This document shows positions 17,501-25,823 of a stretch of 64,000 nt of DNA, piece by piece. Location of the stretch: positions 372,001 through 436,000 of the forward strand of contig CP054186.1 in NCBI GenBank assembly GCA_015200025.1, in the 5' to 3' direction. Source of the stretch: Phycisphaeraceae bacterium. GTDB taxonomy: Bacteria; Planctomycetota; Phycisphaerae; Phycisphaerales; UBA1924. Each line of letters starts with the position of its first letter. Position 1 is the stretch's first letter. Below the pieces are notes generated by a model. The model had not been told where the DNA came from, ran no database searches, and saw only the letters and a list, made by a program, of their open reading frames with translations. A program made the position numbers and the translations under genes.

Positions 17501-18613
17501 TCACGCCACCCCGAACGACGTGTACACCGCCCGGGCGGCGGCGATCGTCGGGTCGTCGATCGGCACCAGTCGCTGCCGGGACGCGGTGTCCTCGATCGGG
17601 ATGTCCGTCACCCGCCCGCCGCTCATCACCGCCACCCGACCCCACCGTCCGGACGCCACCAACCCCGCCGCGTGGTGCCCGAAGGCGGTCGCCAGCACGC
17701 GGTCGAACGCCTCGGGCGTCCCGCCGCGCTGGAGATGACCGAGCACGACGTACCGCGACTCGACGCCCGAACGCCGCTCGATCTCGTCGGCAACGAACTT
17801 GCCCACCCCGCCCAGACGGATCGGGTCCGGGCTCGTGGGGTCGACCTTCGCCACGATCTTCGCCCCGCCGATGGGGCGGGCCCCCTCGGACACACCGATC
17901 ATGCTGTAGCGTCGCCCCCGCCCCGCGCGCTCTTTGACCACACGGGCGACCACGTCCAGGTCGAAGGGGATCTCGGGGATCAGGATGACCTCGGCCCCGC
18001 CCGCGAGCCCCGCGTGCAACGCGATCCACCCCGCGTTGCGACCCATCACCTCCACGACCATCGCCCGGTGGTGGCTCTCCGCCGTCGTGCGCACGCGGTC
18101 GAGCGCCCCGGCCGCCGTCGCCACGGCCGTCTGGAACCCGAAGGTCACCTCCGTCCCCCACAGGTCGTTGTCGATGGTCTTGGGCACGCCCACCAGCCTC
18201 AGCTCACGCCCCCGGGCCGCGAACCCCTCGCGCAACTCGCACGCGCACGACATCGACCCGTCGCCACCGATGACGATCAACGCGTCGATCCCGTGACGCT
18301 CGGCGGTCGCGACGCACCGGCCTGTCACGTCCTCGATCCGGGGCGATCCGTCGGGGTTGAGGCCCGTGGCGAACCGCCTCGGGTTCGACTTGTTGCACGA
18401 CCCCAGGATCGTCCCCCCTTGGGCCAGGATCCCCGAGACCTCGTCCACCCCAAGCGGGCGGGTCCGGTCTTCGATCAGGCCCCGGAAGCCGTCCTCGATC
18501 CCCACGACACGGAACCCCTCGTGCAGCAGCGGCTTGGCGACGGCGCGGATGACGGCGTTGAGCCCCGGGCAGTCGCCCCCGGCGGTCAAGACCCCGATCG
18601 TCGTGGTGGGCAT
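17501..18613 (-). CDS. pfkA: 6-phosphofructokinase, Gly104/Lys124 type
   Basis: A 370-residue glycolytic kinase that phosphorylates fructose 6-phosphate. Motifs are TAGGDCPGLNAVIR, IVIGGDGSMSCA, the catalytic PKTIDNDLWGTEVTFGFQTA, MGRNAGWIALHAGLA and LGHLQRGGTP. Position 104 (E. coli numbering) is Gly, as in ATP-dependent enzymes, while position 124 is Lys, as in pyrophosphate-dependent ones. This Gly/Lys combination is known in an ATP-using clade that includes trypanosome and plant-like PFKs, so ATP use is likely but unproven. The start at ATG 18613 begins directly at MPTTTIGVLTAGGD. Confidence 0.93.
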   Translation of the reverse strand: MPTTTIGVLTAGGDCPGLNAVIRAVAKPLLHEGFRVVGIEDGFRGLIEDRTRPLGVDEVSGILAQGGTILGSCNKSNPRRFATGLNPDGSPRIEDVTGRCVATAERHGIDALIVIGGDGSMSCACELREGFAARGRELRLVGVPKTIDNDLWGTEVTFGFQTAVATAAGALDRVRTTAESHHRAMVVEVMGRNAGWIALHAGLAGGAEVILIPEIPFDLDVVARVVKERAGRGRRYSMIGVSEGARPIGGAKIVAKVDPTSPDPIRLGGVGKFVADEIERRSGVESRYVVLGHLQRGGTPEAFDRVLATAFGHHAAGLVASGRWGRVAVMSGGRVTDIPIEDTASRQRLVPIDDPTIAAARAVYTSFGVA

Positions 18614-18687
18614 CCCCGAGCGTACGTCGCGGCCGGGCTTGCGGCGGGGCGTCCCGGCGTGTACCGTCGGGCACGCGGAGGTTGACC

Positions 18688-19692
18688 ATGACGAGCCGAC
18701 GGGCGATCGTGAGGGGCGTGCTGGGTGTGGTGGGGGTCGGGGCGGGTGTGGGGGTGGGGGTGCCGACGCTGTCGGGGCTGCTCGCCGGGTGCGGGAAGGG
18801 CGTGACCGGCCCGCGCCCGATCGCCGGGGACCGGGCCGAACCACAACGGGAGATCGCCTGCCCCGTCGCCCCGCTCTTTTCGATCTCGCTCGCGCAGTGG
18901 TCGTTCCACCGGGCGCTGTACGCGGGGACGATGGACCACCTCGATTTCGCCCCGACCGCGCGGGGGCTGGGCATCGACGCGGTCGAGTACGTCAACGTTT
19001 TCTTCAAGGACAAGGCCACCGACGCCGGCTACCTCCGCGAGATGAAATCCCGCGCCGACGCCGCGGGCGTCCGGAGCCTGCTCATCATGTGCGACGGCGA
19101 AGGGGCCATCGGCGACCCCGACCCCGCCCGGCGGACCAAGACCATCGACAACCACGAGAAGTGGCTCGACGCGGCCGCGGCCCTGGGGTGCCACTCCATC
19201 CGCGTCAACGCCTCGAGCGGGGGCACCTTCGAGGAGCAGCAGGAACGCACCGCCGACGGCCTCCGCCGGCTCTGCGAGCGCGGCGACACGCGGGGGGTCA
19301 ACGTCATCGTCGAGAACCACGGCGGGCTCTCCAGCCACGGCGGGTGGCTCGCGGGCGTCATGCGCCGGGTCGATCACCCCCGCTGCGGCACCCTCCCCGA
19401 CTTCGGCAACTTCCGCATCCGGCCCGGGGAGGAATACAACCGCTACGAAGGCACCCGCGAACTCCTCCCGTGGGCCAAGGGCGTCTCCGCCAAAAGTTAC
19501 GACTTCAACGACGCCGGCGAAGAAACCACCATCGACTACGCCCGCATGCTGACCATCGTCGCGGACGGCGGGTACCGCGGGCACGTCGGCGTCGAGTACG
19601 AGGGATCACGCCTCCCCGAACGCGAGGGCGTCCTGGCCACCAAGGCCCTCCTCGAGCGCGTGCGGTCGTCCATCACGGAGCGGGCGTCGTGA
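18688..19692 (+). CDS. Exported TIM-barrel protein, sugar phosphate isomerase/epimerase family
   Basis: A 334-residue protein. The ATG at 18688 has GGAGG 7-8 nt upstream. The N-terminus is Tat-like (TSRRAIVRGVLGVVG) and ends in a lipobox, LLAGC, so the product is probably a Tat-exported lipoprotein. The body is a xylose-isomerase-like TIM barrel: SLAQWSFHRALYA, LGIDAVEYVNVFF, NVIVENHGGLSSHGGW, LPDFGNF, AKGVSAKSYDFND and YRGHVGVEYEG, with Glu, Asp and His of the usual metal site. Tat export of related proteins is common in planctomycetes. Sugar substrate unknown. It overlaps the next gene by 4 nt (GTGA). Confidence 0.88.
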   Translation: MTSRRAIVRGVLGVVGVGAGVGVGVPTLSGLLAGCGKGVTGPRPIAGDRAEPQREIACPVAPLFSISLAQWSFHRALYAGTMDHLDFAPTARGLGIDAVEYVNVFFKDKATDAGYLREMKSRADAAGVRSLLIMCDGEGAIGDPDPARRTKTIDNHEKWLDAAAALGCHSIRVNASSGGTFEEQQERTADGLRRLCERGDTRGVNVIVENHGGLSSHGGWLAGVMRRVDHPRCGTLPDFGNFRIRPGEEYNRYEGTRELLPWAKGVSAKSYDFNDAGEETTIDYARMLTIVADGGYRGHVGVEYEGSRLPEREGVLATKALLERVRSSITERAS

Positions 19693-20318
19693 GCAAGCGA
19701 TCCCCACAGCGAGCGAAGAAGGCCTCGCAAACGCCCGCCGCGAAACCCTCGAAAGCCAAGGCCCCGAAACCCAAGGCCACGAAGAGCAAGGCCACGAAGA
19801 GCAAGGCCGCGAAGAGCATGGCCGCGAAACCCAAGGCCGCGATCGCGACAACGCCTCGCCGCGCCCGCCGGCCGGCGCCCACCATCCCGCACGGCTCGGG
19901 CGGCGCGACGCCGGTCCAACCCGACACCCGCCGCGAAGCGGTCGCACGGCCCCCCGAAGCGGACGCGAAGGCCGAGGGCTTCGCCGTGACCATCTCCAAG
20001 ACCGTCGCCGCCTCATCCTCGACACTCCACGCGGCGTGGGCCGACGACCGCGCCCGGGCCTCGTGGCTCACCGGGTGCCGCCTCTCCCCGCGCGACACGT
20101 CCTTTGCCACGGGCGTTCGGTTCGCCTGGGAAGGACCCGGCGACGAAGGGTCCGACGTCGCCGTCAGCATCGCGCCCAAGGCCCAGGGCGGCTCGATGGT
20201 CTCCGTGCGCCACGCCCGCCTGCCCGACGCCGGCGGCGTCGCGCGGGCCCGGGCGTTCTGGAGCCACCGCCTCGAAGCCCTCCGCCTCGCCATCGAGGGC
20301 GGTCGGCTCAAACCCTGA
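19689..20318 (+). CDS. SRPBCC-domain protein with Lys/Ala/Pro-rich N-terminal tail
   Basis: A 209-residue protein from GTG 19689, overlapping the stop of the upstream gene (GTGA), so translation is probably coupled. Residues 1-60 are almost wholly Lys, Ala, Pro, Ser and Thr with repeated KPKA and KSKA units, resembling the C-terminal tail of histone H1. Residues ~100-209 form an AHSA1/SRPBCC-like domain: VTISKTVAASSSTLHAAWAD, GVRFAWEG, MVSVRHARLPDAG and FWSHRLEALRLAIEGG. Nucleic-acid binding by the tail and ligand binding by the domain are inferences. Confidence 0.78.
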   Translation: MSKRSPQRAKKASQTPAAKPSKAKAPKPKATKSKATKSKAAKSMAAKPKAAIATTPRRARRPAPTIPHGSGGATPVQPDTRREAVARPPEADAKAEGFAVTISKTVAASSSTLHAAWADDRARASWLTGCRLSPRDTSFATGVRFAWEGPGDEGSDVAVSIAPKAQGGSMVSVRHARLPDAGGVARARAFWSHRLEALRLAIEGGRLKP

Positions 20319-20327
20319 CCGCACGCC

Positions 20328-22463
20328 TCACCGCGCCCCGGCGCCCGACGATCGCTCGTGGATCTTCCGGATCCGCTCCGCGTACGCCTTGGCCTCCTCC
20401 GGCTTCTCCATGGCGTCGAGGACCTGCGCCATCAACGTCAACGACGCGAGATCCTCCGGCCGGCGCTCGAGCACACGCCCCAGCTCCCGCACCGCGTCGT
20501 CCGGGCGTTCGCCGAAGACGTACGCCAGCGCCAGCGTGAAACGAAGGTCCGTGTTCTTCGGCCGCAGTTCAACGGCCCGCTCGGCGATCGAGGTCGCGTC
20601 GGCGACCAGCCCCATCTGCAGCATGAGCTTGAGCGTGTTCGAGATGGTGGCGGGGTCCGACGCCGGGCCCTCGTCCAAAGCCTTGGGCGCCAGCTCGAGC
20701 GCCTTCGCGTGGTCGCCCATCATCCCCGCCAGCACCGCACGCCCGAGGTACAACGCCCCGGGCCTCTCGCGCGACGCGATCAGACCATCGAACACCGCCG
20801 CCGTCGCCTCGGGCGTCCGGCCCAGCGCCGCCCCGATCTTGAGCAAGTCCGCCGAGAGGACCGGGTCCACGCGCCGCTCGGCGTCGAAGATCGCCGCGAT
20901 CGAACGCTCCGCCGACGCGTAGTCCCCCACCACCAGCTCGAGCCACGCCCGAACCCGCAGACGGTGCCCCGTGTGCGACCACCCCCACCCGCCCTCACCC
21001 CGCGGGCCCGCCCGACGGAGCAGCTCCAACGCCCCCTCGGCCTCACGCCGAACCCCCGGCGGGGCGACGAACCCGGGGGTGTACGGCGCCTGGGATCCAA
21101 CCCCGAGGGTCGTGGCCCATTTCAGCTCCGCACGCCAGTGGAGCGACCGGGTCCACGCCGACCAGGCGCACACCCCCACCATCGCGATCGTCAGCAGGAC
21201 CCACACCCACCCCGCGGGCCTCACCCGTCCCTTGAGCTTCAGTTGGATGTTCTGCGCCCGGACGTTGGGGTCGCGCCACAAACCGAAGGTCTTCCACACC
21301 CCGAACGTCACGACCGACGCGAGCCCGGCCGCCAGCAGCAGCGGGACCATGTCGAGCCACCCGCGGATGCTGAACAGCGCCGCGAGGAAGAACGCCAGGA
21401 GCCAGACCTCGTGCCTCAGCTCCATGTCGTAGAGCCGCGAGGGCTGTTTCCGCCGTTCGCGGGCCGCGTCGGACGCCGGACGCTTGAGAACCGCCGGGGC
21501 CGTGAACGAGAACGACAGCGCCCCGTTGGGGCAGACGCTCACGCAGTCCAGGCACTTCATGCACCCGGGATCGACGACGGCCCCGTAATCGCGGACCTCC
21601 TCGTGGACGCGCACGTTGCTCGTGCACGCCGCCGTGCAGTGCCCGCACTGGTGGCAGTCCTCGTTCACCACGATCCGCCCGGGCGAGAAACGGTCGAGGG
21701 GCGCAAAGAACCCCCCGTACGGACACCCGTACGTGCAGAACCCCTTGCCCCCCAGGAAATACACCGTCACGAACCCGCAGATGAACAGGAACGGGACCGC
21801 GATGTACCACGGCGGGAACGTTGCCCAGAAATCCTCGACGACGAAATGACCCTCGAACCCCGGGAACGGCGCCGACCGCCCCATCCACAGCGGCATCTCG
21901 ACGCCCGCCGCCTCGAACCCGGGGGTCAGCGCCAGCCGGTGGAACGTGGGCCAGACGAACATATACAACGCCAGGATCAGCGGGACCCACAACAGCAGCC
22001 GCGTCCGGAACGGTTTGGGGTAGACCCCGCACTTCTTCATCATCCAGGCGCACAGGTCCTGCAACGCCACCACGTGGCACGCCCACCCGCAGAACCACCG
22101 CCCCAGCAGCACCGTCGAGAGGATCCCCACCGCGAACACCACGAACCCCGCGTTCACCGCCCCGTCGCGCAGGGTGTACATCGACTCCGACGGCTCGATC
22201 GGTGACAAGGTCGAACGCACGCCCCCGTCGCGTCCGCTGTACCACCACTGCACGATGTGCGCCGCAATCAGCACGTGGACCAGGATCAGCACCCCCGCAC
22301 GCCACCGCGACGCCCGCGACGGCTTCACCGCCCGCGGTCGCCCCCCACCACCCCCACCACCCCCATCATTAACCCCGAGCACCTTCAGCGGCAGCGTCCG
22401 CCCCGACGGATTCGGGGACGGTTCGCAGATCCCCCGGGGTGCGCGAGGTGCGGGCATGCCCAC
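20328..22463 (-). CDS. Membrane 4Fe-4S ferredoxin protein with TPR tail
   Basis: A 711-residue protein. Membrane segments begin at ~55 (RAGVLILVHVLIAAHIVQWW). Between them are cysteine motifs of the NapH/NosR/CcoG type: GRWFCGWACHVVALQD and GFCTYGCPYGGFFAPLD, then two 4Fe-4S motifs (CHQCGHCTAAC and CMKCLDCVSVC-PNGAL). More helices follow, and from ~470 a run of TPR-like repeats (DLRFTLALAYVFGERPDDAV and similar). A role in membrane electron transfer, or in maturation of another redox complex, is inferred. Start is ambiguous between GTG 22463 and ATG 22457. The first 50 residues include a poly-Gly stretch. Confidence 0.85.
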   Translation of the reverse strand: MGMPAPRAPRGICEPSPNPSGRTLPLKVLGVNDGGGGGGGGRPRAVKPSRASRWRAGVLILVHVLIAAHIVQWWYSGRDGGVRSTLSPIEPSESMYTLRDGAVNAGFVVFAVGILSTVLLGRWFCGWACHVVALQDLCAWMMKKCGVYPKPFRTRLLLWVPLILALYMFVWPTFHRLALTPGFEAAGVEMPLWMGRSAPFPGFEGHFVVEDFWATFPPWYIAVPFLFICGFVTVYFLGGKGFCTYGCPYGGFFAPLDRFSPGRIVVNEDCHQCGHCTAACTSNVRVHEEVRDYGAVVDPGCMKCLDCVSVCPNGALSFSFTAPAVLKRPASDAARERRKQPSRLYDMELRHEVWLLAFFLAALFSIRGWLDMVPLLLAAGLASVVTFGVWKTFGLWRDPNVRAQNIQLKLKGRVRPAGWVWVLLTIAMVGVCAWSAWTRSLHWRAELKWATTLGVGSQAPYTPGFVAPPGVRREAEGALELLRRAGPRGEGGWGWSHTGHRLRVRAWLELVVGDYASAERSIAAIFDAERRVDPVLSADLLKIGAALGRTPEATAAVFDGLIASRERPGALYLGRAVLAGMMGDHAKALELAPKALDEGPASDPATISNTLKLMLQMGLVADATSIAERAVELRPKNTDLRFTLALAYVFGERPDDAVRELGRVLERRPEDLASLTLMAQVLDAMEKPEEAKAYAERIRKIHERSSGAGAR

Positions 22464-22494
22464 GAGGATACCGGGTGCAAGGGGCGAGGTCTGC

Positions 22495-22845
22495 TCACGC
22501 GAGGACGTCGATCAGCCGGCCGGTCCTGGGGGTCGGCCGATACCCGGGGCCGTGAGTGTCCGTGCGCTTCTCGATCACCACCAAGGCCCGTGAGCGATCG
22601 TGCCCCGCGGCCGGCGGGCGTGCGCACGATTCGCCCTGGTTTGATGCCCGGCACCGCGTGGGGCCGTGCCTTTCAACGACCCTGTCGCGCCGTTGGGCCT
22701 CGCGCCACGCCTCGTTCTGGGCCTTGAGCGCCTCGTCCATGGGCGGGACCACCGCCGGGCTCGGCCTCGGCTGTTCACGCGACCACGCGTACGCCAGCGC
22801 GGGCGGCGGCGGGGCGAAGTCTGAAGGCTCGGCTCGCACGCCCAA
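22495..22845 (-). CDS. Possible small protein, unknown function
   Basis: A 116-codon frame with strong G/C preference at third positions, as in real genes here. A central helix-like stretch MDEALKAQNEAWREAQRRDR is followed by basic and Pro/Gly-rich residues, then VIEKRTDTHGPGYRP. The only start for the full frame is a TTG, and an internal ATG lies at MDEALK. No ribosome site or known family is evident, so this could be chance. It occupies the otherwise gene-free space before queA. Confidence 0.4.
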   Translation of the reverse strand: MGVRAEPSDFAPPPPALAYAWSREQPRPSPAVVPPMDEALKAQNEAWREAQRRDRVVERHGPTRCRASNQGESCARPPAAGHDRSRALVVIEKRTDTHGPGYRPTPRTGRLIDVLA

Positions 22846-23055
22846 CCATGAACAACCGGCGGTCCGGCCCGCCCGGCATCACCCGGCCGATCGGAGTGAA
22901 GGCCCTCGAACGGTCCGGATGCCTATAAGAACCCCCGCGGCCCATCCGCGGCGGGGCCCCGTCCCGCCCGGCGCGTCCGTGACGGGCGTGCGGCCCGTAC
23001 GGCCTGCGCGGACGCGGGGTGCGAGGGCCACGCCGCGGTGGCGAGGAGTCGACGC

Positions 23056-24195
23056 GTGCGGGTCGAGGACCTGGATTACCAACTCCCCGAGGATCGGCTC
23101 GCCACCCACCCTGCCGACCCGAGGGATTCGGCACGCCTCATGGTCGTCGACCGGTCCGGGGCTCGCCCCCCCGAGGACCGCGTGGTCCGCGACCTCCCGG
23201 ACATCCTCCGACCCGGTGACGTCATGGTGTTCAACGCCACCCGTGTGATCCGCGCCCGGCTCGCCGGCGTTCGCGCGGATACCGGCGGCGCGGTCGAGGG
23301 CCTCTACCTCGCCGAGGAGGCCGCCGCCCCGGGCGGGTGCGCACGCTGGCGGGTCATGCTCCGGGGCCGGCGTATGAAACCCGGGGTGGAGGTCGCGCTC
23401 CGAGGACGCGACGGGTCGACCTGCGGGGTCTCGCTCTGGCTCGAAACCCCGATCGCCGACGAGCCCGGGGCGTGGGTGTGCGCCGTGCGCGGGCCCGGCG
23501 GGGACCTCCCGGCCGAGTCCCTGCTCGAGCGGTTCGGGCAGACGCCCCTCCCGCCGTACATCGTGAAGGCTCGGTCGCGGCGTCACGACGCCGGGGACGA
23601 CGAGGACGACCGGGCCCGCTACCAGACCACCTATGCGAGGCCCGACGCCCCTGGGTCGGTCGCCGCCCCGACGGCCGGGCTGCATTTCACGCCCGAGCTC
23701 CTCGCCCGGCTCGACCGGCGGGGGGTCGAGCGGCACGAGGTGGTGCTGCACGTGGGCACGGGGACGTTCCGGCCGGTGGAGACCGAGCGGGTCGAGGACC
23801 ACCCGATGCACTCGGAGCGGTGCTGGGCGCCGGCGGGGGTGATCGACGCCGTCCGGCGCGCGCGGGCGGAGGGGCGTCGGGTGTTCGCCGTGGGAACGAC
23901 GACGGCGCGGACGCTCGAGAGCGTTGCCGGGGCGCTCGAGGACGGATCGGCGGCACCGGGGCCGGGGGGGGTGACGCTGGACACGAGGCTTTTGATCACC
24001 CCGGGGTACCGGTGGCGCTGGGTGGACGGGCTGCTGACGAACTTCCACCTGCCCCGCTCGACGCTGCTGGCGATGGTGGGCTCGATGGCGCCCGACGGCG
24101 TGGAGGGGCTCAAGTCGCTGTATGCGCGGGCGATCGCCGGGGGCTACCGGTTCTATTCGTACGGCGACGCGATGCTGCTCGAGCCGGCGGGCTGA
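23056..24195 (+). CDS. queA: tRNA preQ1(34) S-adenosylmethionine ribosyltransferase-isomerase
   Basis: A 379-residue enzyme that transfers the ribosyl part of SAM to preQ1 at tRNA position 34, making epoxyqueuosine. Motifs are DLDYQLPEDRLATHPADPRD, PGDVMVFNATRVIRARL, the YQTTYARPDAPGSVAAPTAG signature, HVGTGTFRPV and TNFHLPRSTLLAMVGSM. The start is GTG 23056, with GAGGAG 7 nt upstream; another GTG at 23038 lies before that site. A TATAAG at 22924-22929 is a possible -10. The gene leads a run of genes into murE-murF-mraY. Confidence 0.95.
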   Translation: MRVEDLDYQLPEDRLATHPADPRDSARLMVVDRSGARPPEDRVVRDLPDILRPGDVMVFNATRVIRARLAGVRADTGGAVEGLYLAEEAAAPGGCARWRVMLRGRRMKPGVEVALRGRDGSTCGVSLWLETPIADEPGAWVCAVRGPGGDLPAESLLERFGQTPLPPYIVKARSRRHDAGDDEDDRARYQTTYARPDAPGSVAAPTAGLHFTPELLARLDRRGVERHEVVLHVGTGTFRPVETERVEDHPMHSERCWAPAGVIDAVRRARAEGRRVFAVGTTTARTLESVAGALEDGSAAPGPGGVTLDTRLLITPGYRWRWVDGLLTNFHLPRSTLLAMVGSMAPDGVEGLKSLYARAIAGGYRFYSYGDAMLLEPAG

Positions 24196-24275
24196 GATTT
24201 GTGCCGGACCCGGGCGCCCCGATCCGATACCATCGGCGCGTCGGCGATGCGGGGGCCGACCGGGGCGCACCGGAC

Positions 24276-25823
24276 ATGAATCTTGGGTCGTTGGTCGAGG
24301 GTTTCGGCGTGGAACTGGTCACCCCCGGGGCGGGCCGGGTGCGTGTCTGCGACCTGACGGAGGACAGCCGGACGGTGGTGCCCGGCTCGCTGTTCGTGGC
24401 GCGCCCGGGGCTCAAGGCGGACGGGCGGGGGTTCGTGCTCGACGCGGCGATGAGCGGTGCGGTGGCGGTGTTGACGGACGACCCCGAGCCGCTGCGGACG
24501 GGCCCGGCGTGCCCGAACCTCGCCATCGCGGTCGCGCGCGATGTTCCCCGCGTCAGCGCCTTGCTGGCCGAGCGGTTCTACGGGAACCCCAGCACCCGGC
24601 TGGGCCTGATGGGCGTAACGGGGACCAACGGGAAGACGACGGTCTCGTGGCTGGTCTGGCGGATGTTCAACCGGGCGGGTCGGCGGTGCGGGCTCATCGG
24701 GACGGTGCGGGTGGACGACGGGGTGGAGGTCGCCGACGCGGGGATGACGACCCCCCCGGCGATGGAACTGAGCCGGTCGCTGGCGCGGATGGCCGAGGCC
24801 GGGTGCGGGTGGGCGTCGCTCGAAGTGTCGAGCCACGCGCTGGCGCAGTCGCGGGTGGCGGCCTTGTCGTTCCGAGTGGGCGTCTTTACCAACCTGACCC
24901 GCGACCACCTGGACTTCCACGGGACGATGGACGCGTACGCCCGGTGCAAGGCGTCGCTGTTCGGGATGCTCCCCAAGGACGCGACGGCGGTGGTCAACGC
25001 CGACGACCCCGCGCACGCGGGGATGATCGACGGGTGCCGGGCGGGCGTCGTGCGGTGCACGGCCCGCGCTGGGGTGGGGGCTGGGGTGGGGGCCGGGGTG
25101 GCGACGGTGCGGGTGATCCGGGCGGACATGCGAGGGATGACTTTGGACCTCGACGGCCCCGCGGGCCGGTTCGAGGCGGTGGTCCCGCTGATCGGCGGGT
25201 ACAACGCGATGAACGCGCTGCAGGCGTCGGTGGCGGCGCACGCGATGGGCCTGTCCGCGGGTGAGATCGCCGACGGGCTGGAGCACGCGGACGCTCCCCC
25301 GGGCCGGCTTGAGCGCGTCGGCACGGAGCGAGACGACCTGGACGTGTTCGTGGACTATGCGCACACCGACGACGGGCTGTCGAGCGTGCTGTCGGCGGTG
25401 CGGGGGGCGATGACGCGGGGTCGGCTGTGGGTGGTATTCGGGTGCGGGGGTGACCGCGACACGGGCAAGAGGCCGCGGATGGGTGAGGCCGCCGCACGGC
25501 TGGCCGATCGGGCGGTGGTGACGTCGGACAACCCGCGGACCGAGCCGCCCGGACGGATCATCGACGCGATCCTGGGTGGGATCGCGGCGGAAGACCGGGC
25601 GAAGGTGGAGGTGCAGGCGGACCGGGCGCGGGCGATCGCGCACGCGGTGGATCACGCCGAGCCGGGCGATGTGGTGGTGATCGCGGGCAAGGGGCACGAG
25701 ACCGAGCAGATCCTCCCCGATGGGACGGGTGGTACGCTGCGGACGCATTTCGACGACCGGGAGATCGCCCGGCAGGCGCTGGCCCACCGCCGGCGCTCGC
25801 TCGCCGCCCGACACAAGCCATGA
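24276..25823 (+). CDS. murE: UDP-MurNAc-L-Ala-D-Glu:meso-diaminopimelate ligase
   Basis: A 515-residue cytoplasmic ligase that adds meso-DAP to the peptidoglycan precursor. The ATP-binding GVTGTNGKTTVSW, the carbamylated-Lys region YARCKASLFG, and FVDYAHTDDGLSSVL are present. TSDNPRTEPP contains the DNPR motif typical of the meso-DAP-specific form, so this organism probably makes DAP peptidoglycan. An odd 12-bp-repeat insertion near residues 265-276 encodes AGVGAGVGAGVA, probably a surface loop. The stop overlaps the murF start (ATGA). Confidence 0.96.
   Translation: MNLGSLVEGFGVELVTPGAGRVRVCDLTEDSRTVVPGSLFVARPGLKADGRGFVLDAAMSGAVAVLTDDPEPLRTGPACPNLAIAVARDVPRVSALLAERFYGNPSTRLGLMGVTGTNGKTTVSWLVWRMFNRAGRRCGLIGTVRVDDGVEVADAGMTTPPAMELSRSLARMAEAGCGWASLEVSSHALAQSRVAALSFRVGVFTNLTRDHLDFHGTMDAYARCKASLFGMLPKDATAVVNADDPAHAGMIDGCRAGVVRCTARAGVGAGVGAGVATVRVIRADMRGMTLDLDGPAGRFEAVVPLIGGYNAMNALQASVAAHAMGLSAGEIADGLEHADAPPGRLERVGTERDDLDVFVDYAHTDDGLSSVLSAVRGAMTRGRLWVVFGCGGDRDTGKRPRMGEAAARLADRAVVTSDNPRTEPPGRIIDAILGGIAAEDRAKVEVQADRARAIAHAVDHAEPGDVVVIAGKGHETEQILPDGTGGTLRTHFDDREIARQALAHRRRSLAARHKP
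25065..25100 (+). repeat. GTGGGGGCTGGG-type short tandem repeat inside murE
   Basis: Three imperfect copies of a 12-bp G-rich unit (GCTGGGGTGGGG) encode the AGVG repeats of MurE. The reading frame stays intact, since the unit is a multiple of three. Confidence 0.6.
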
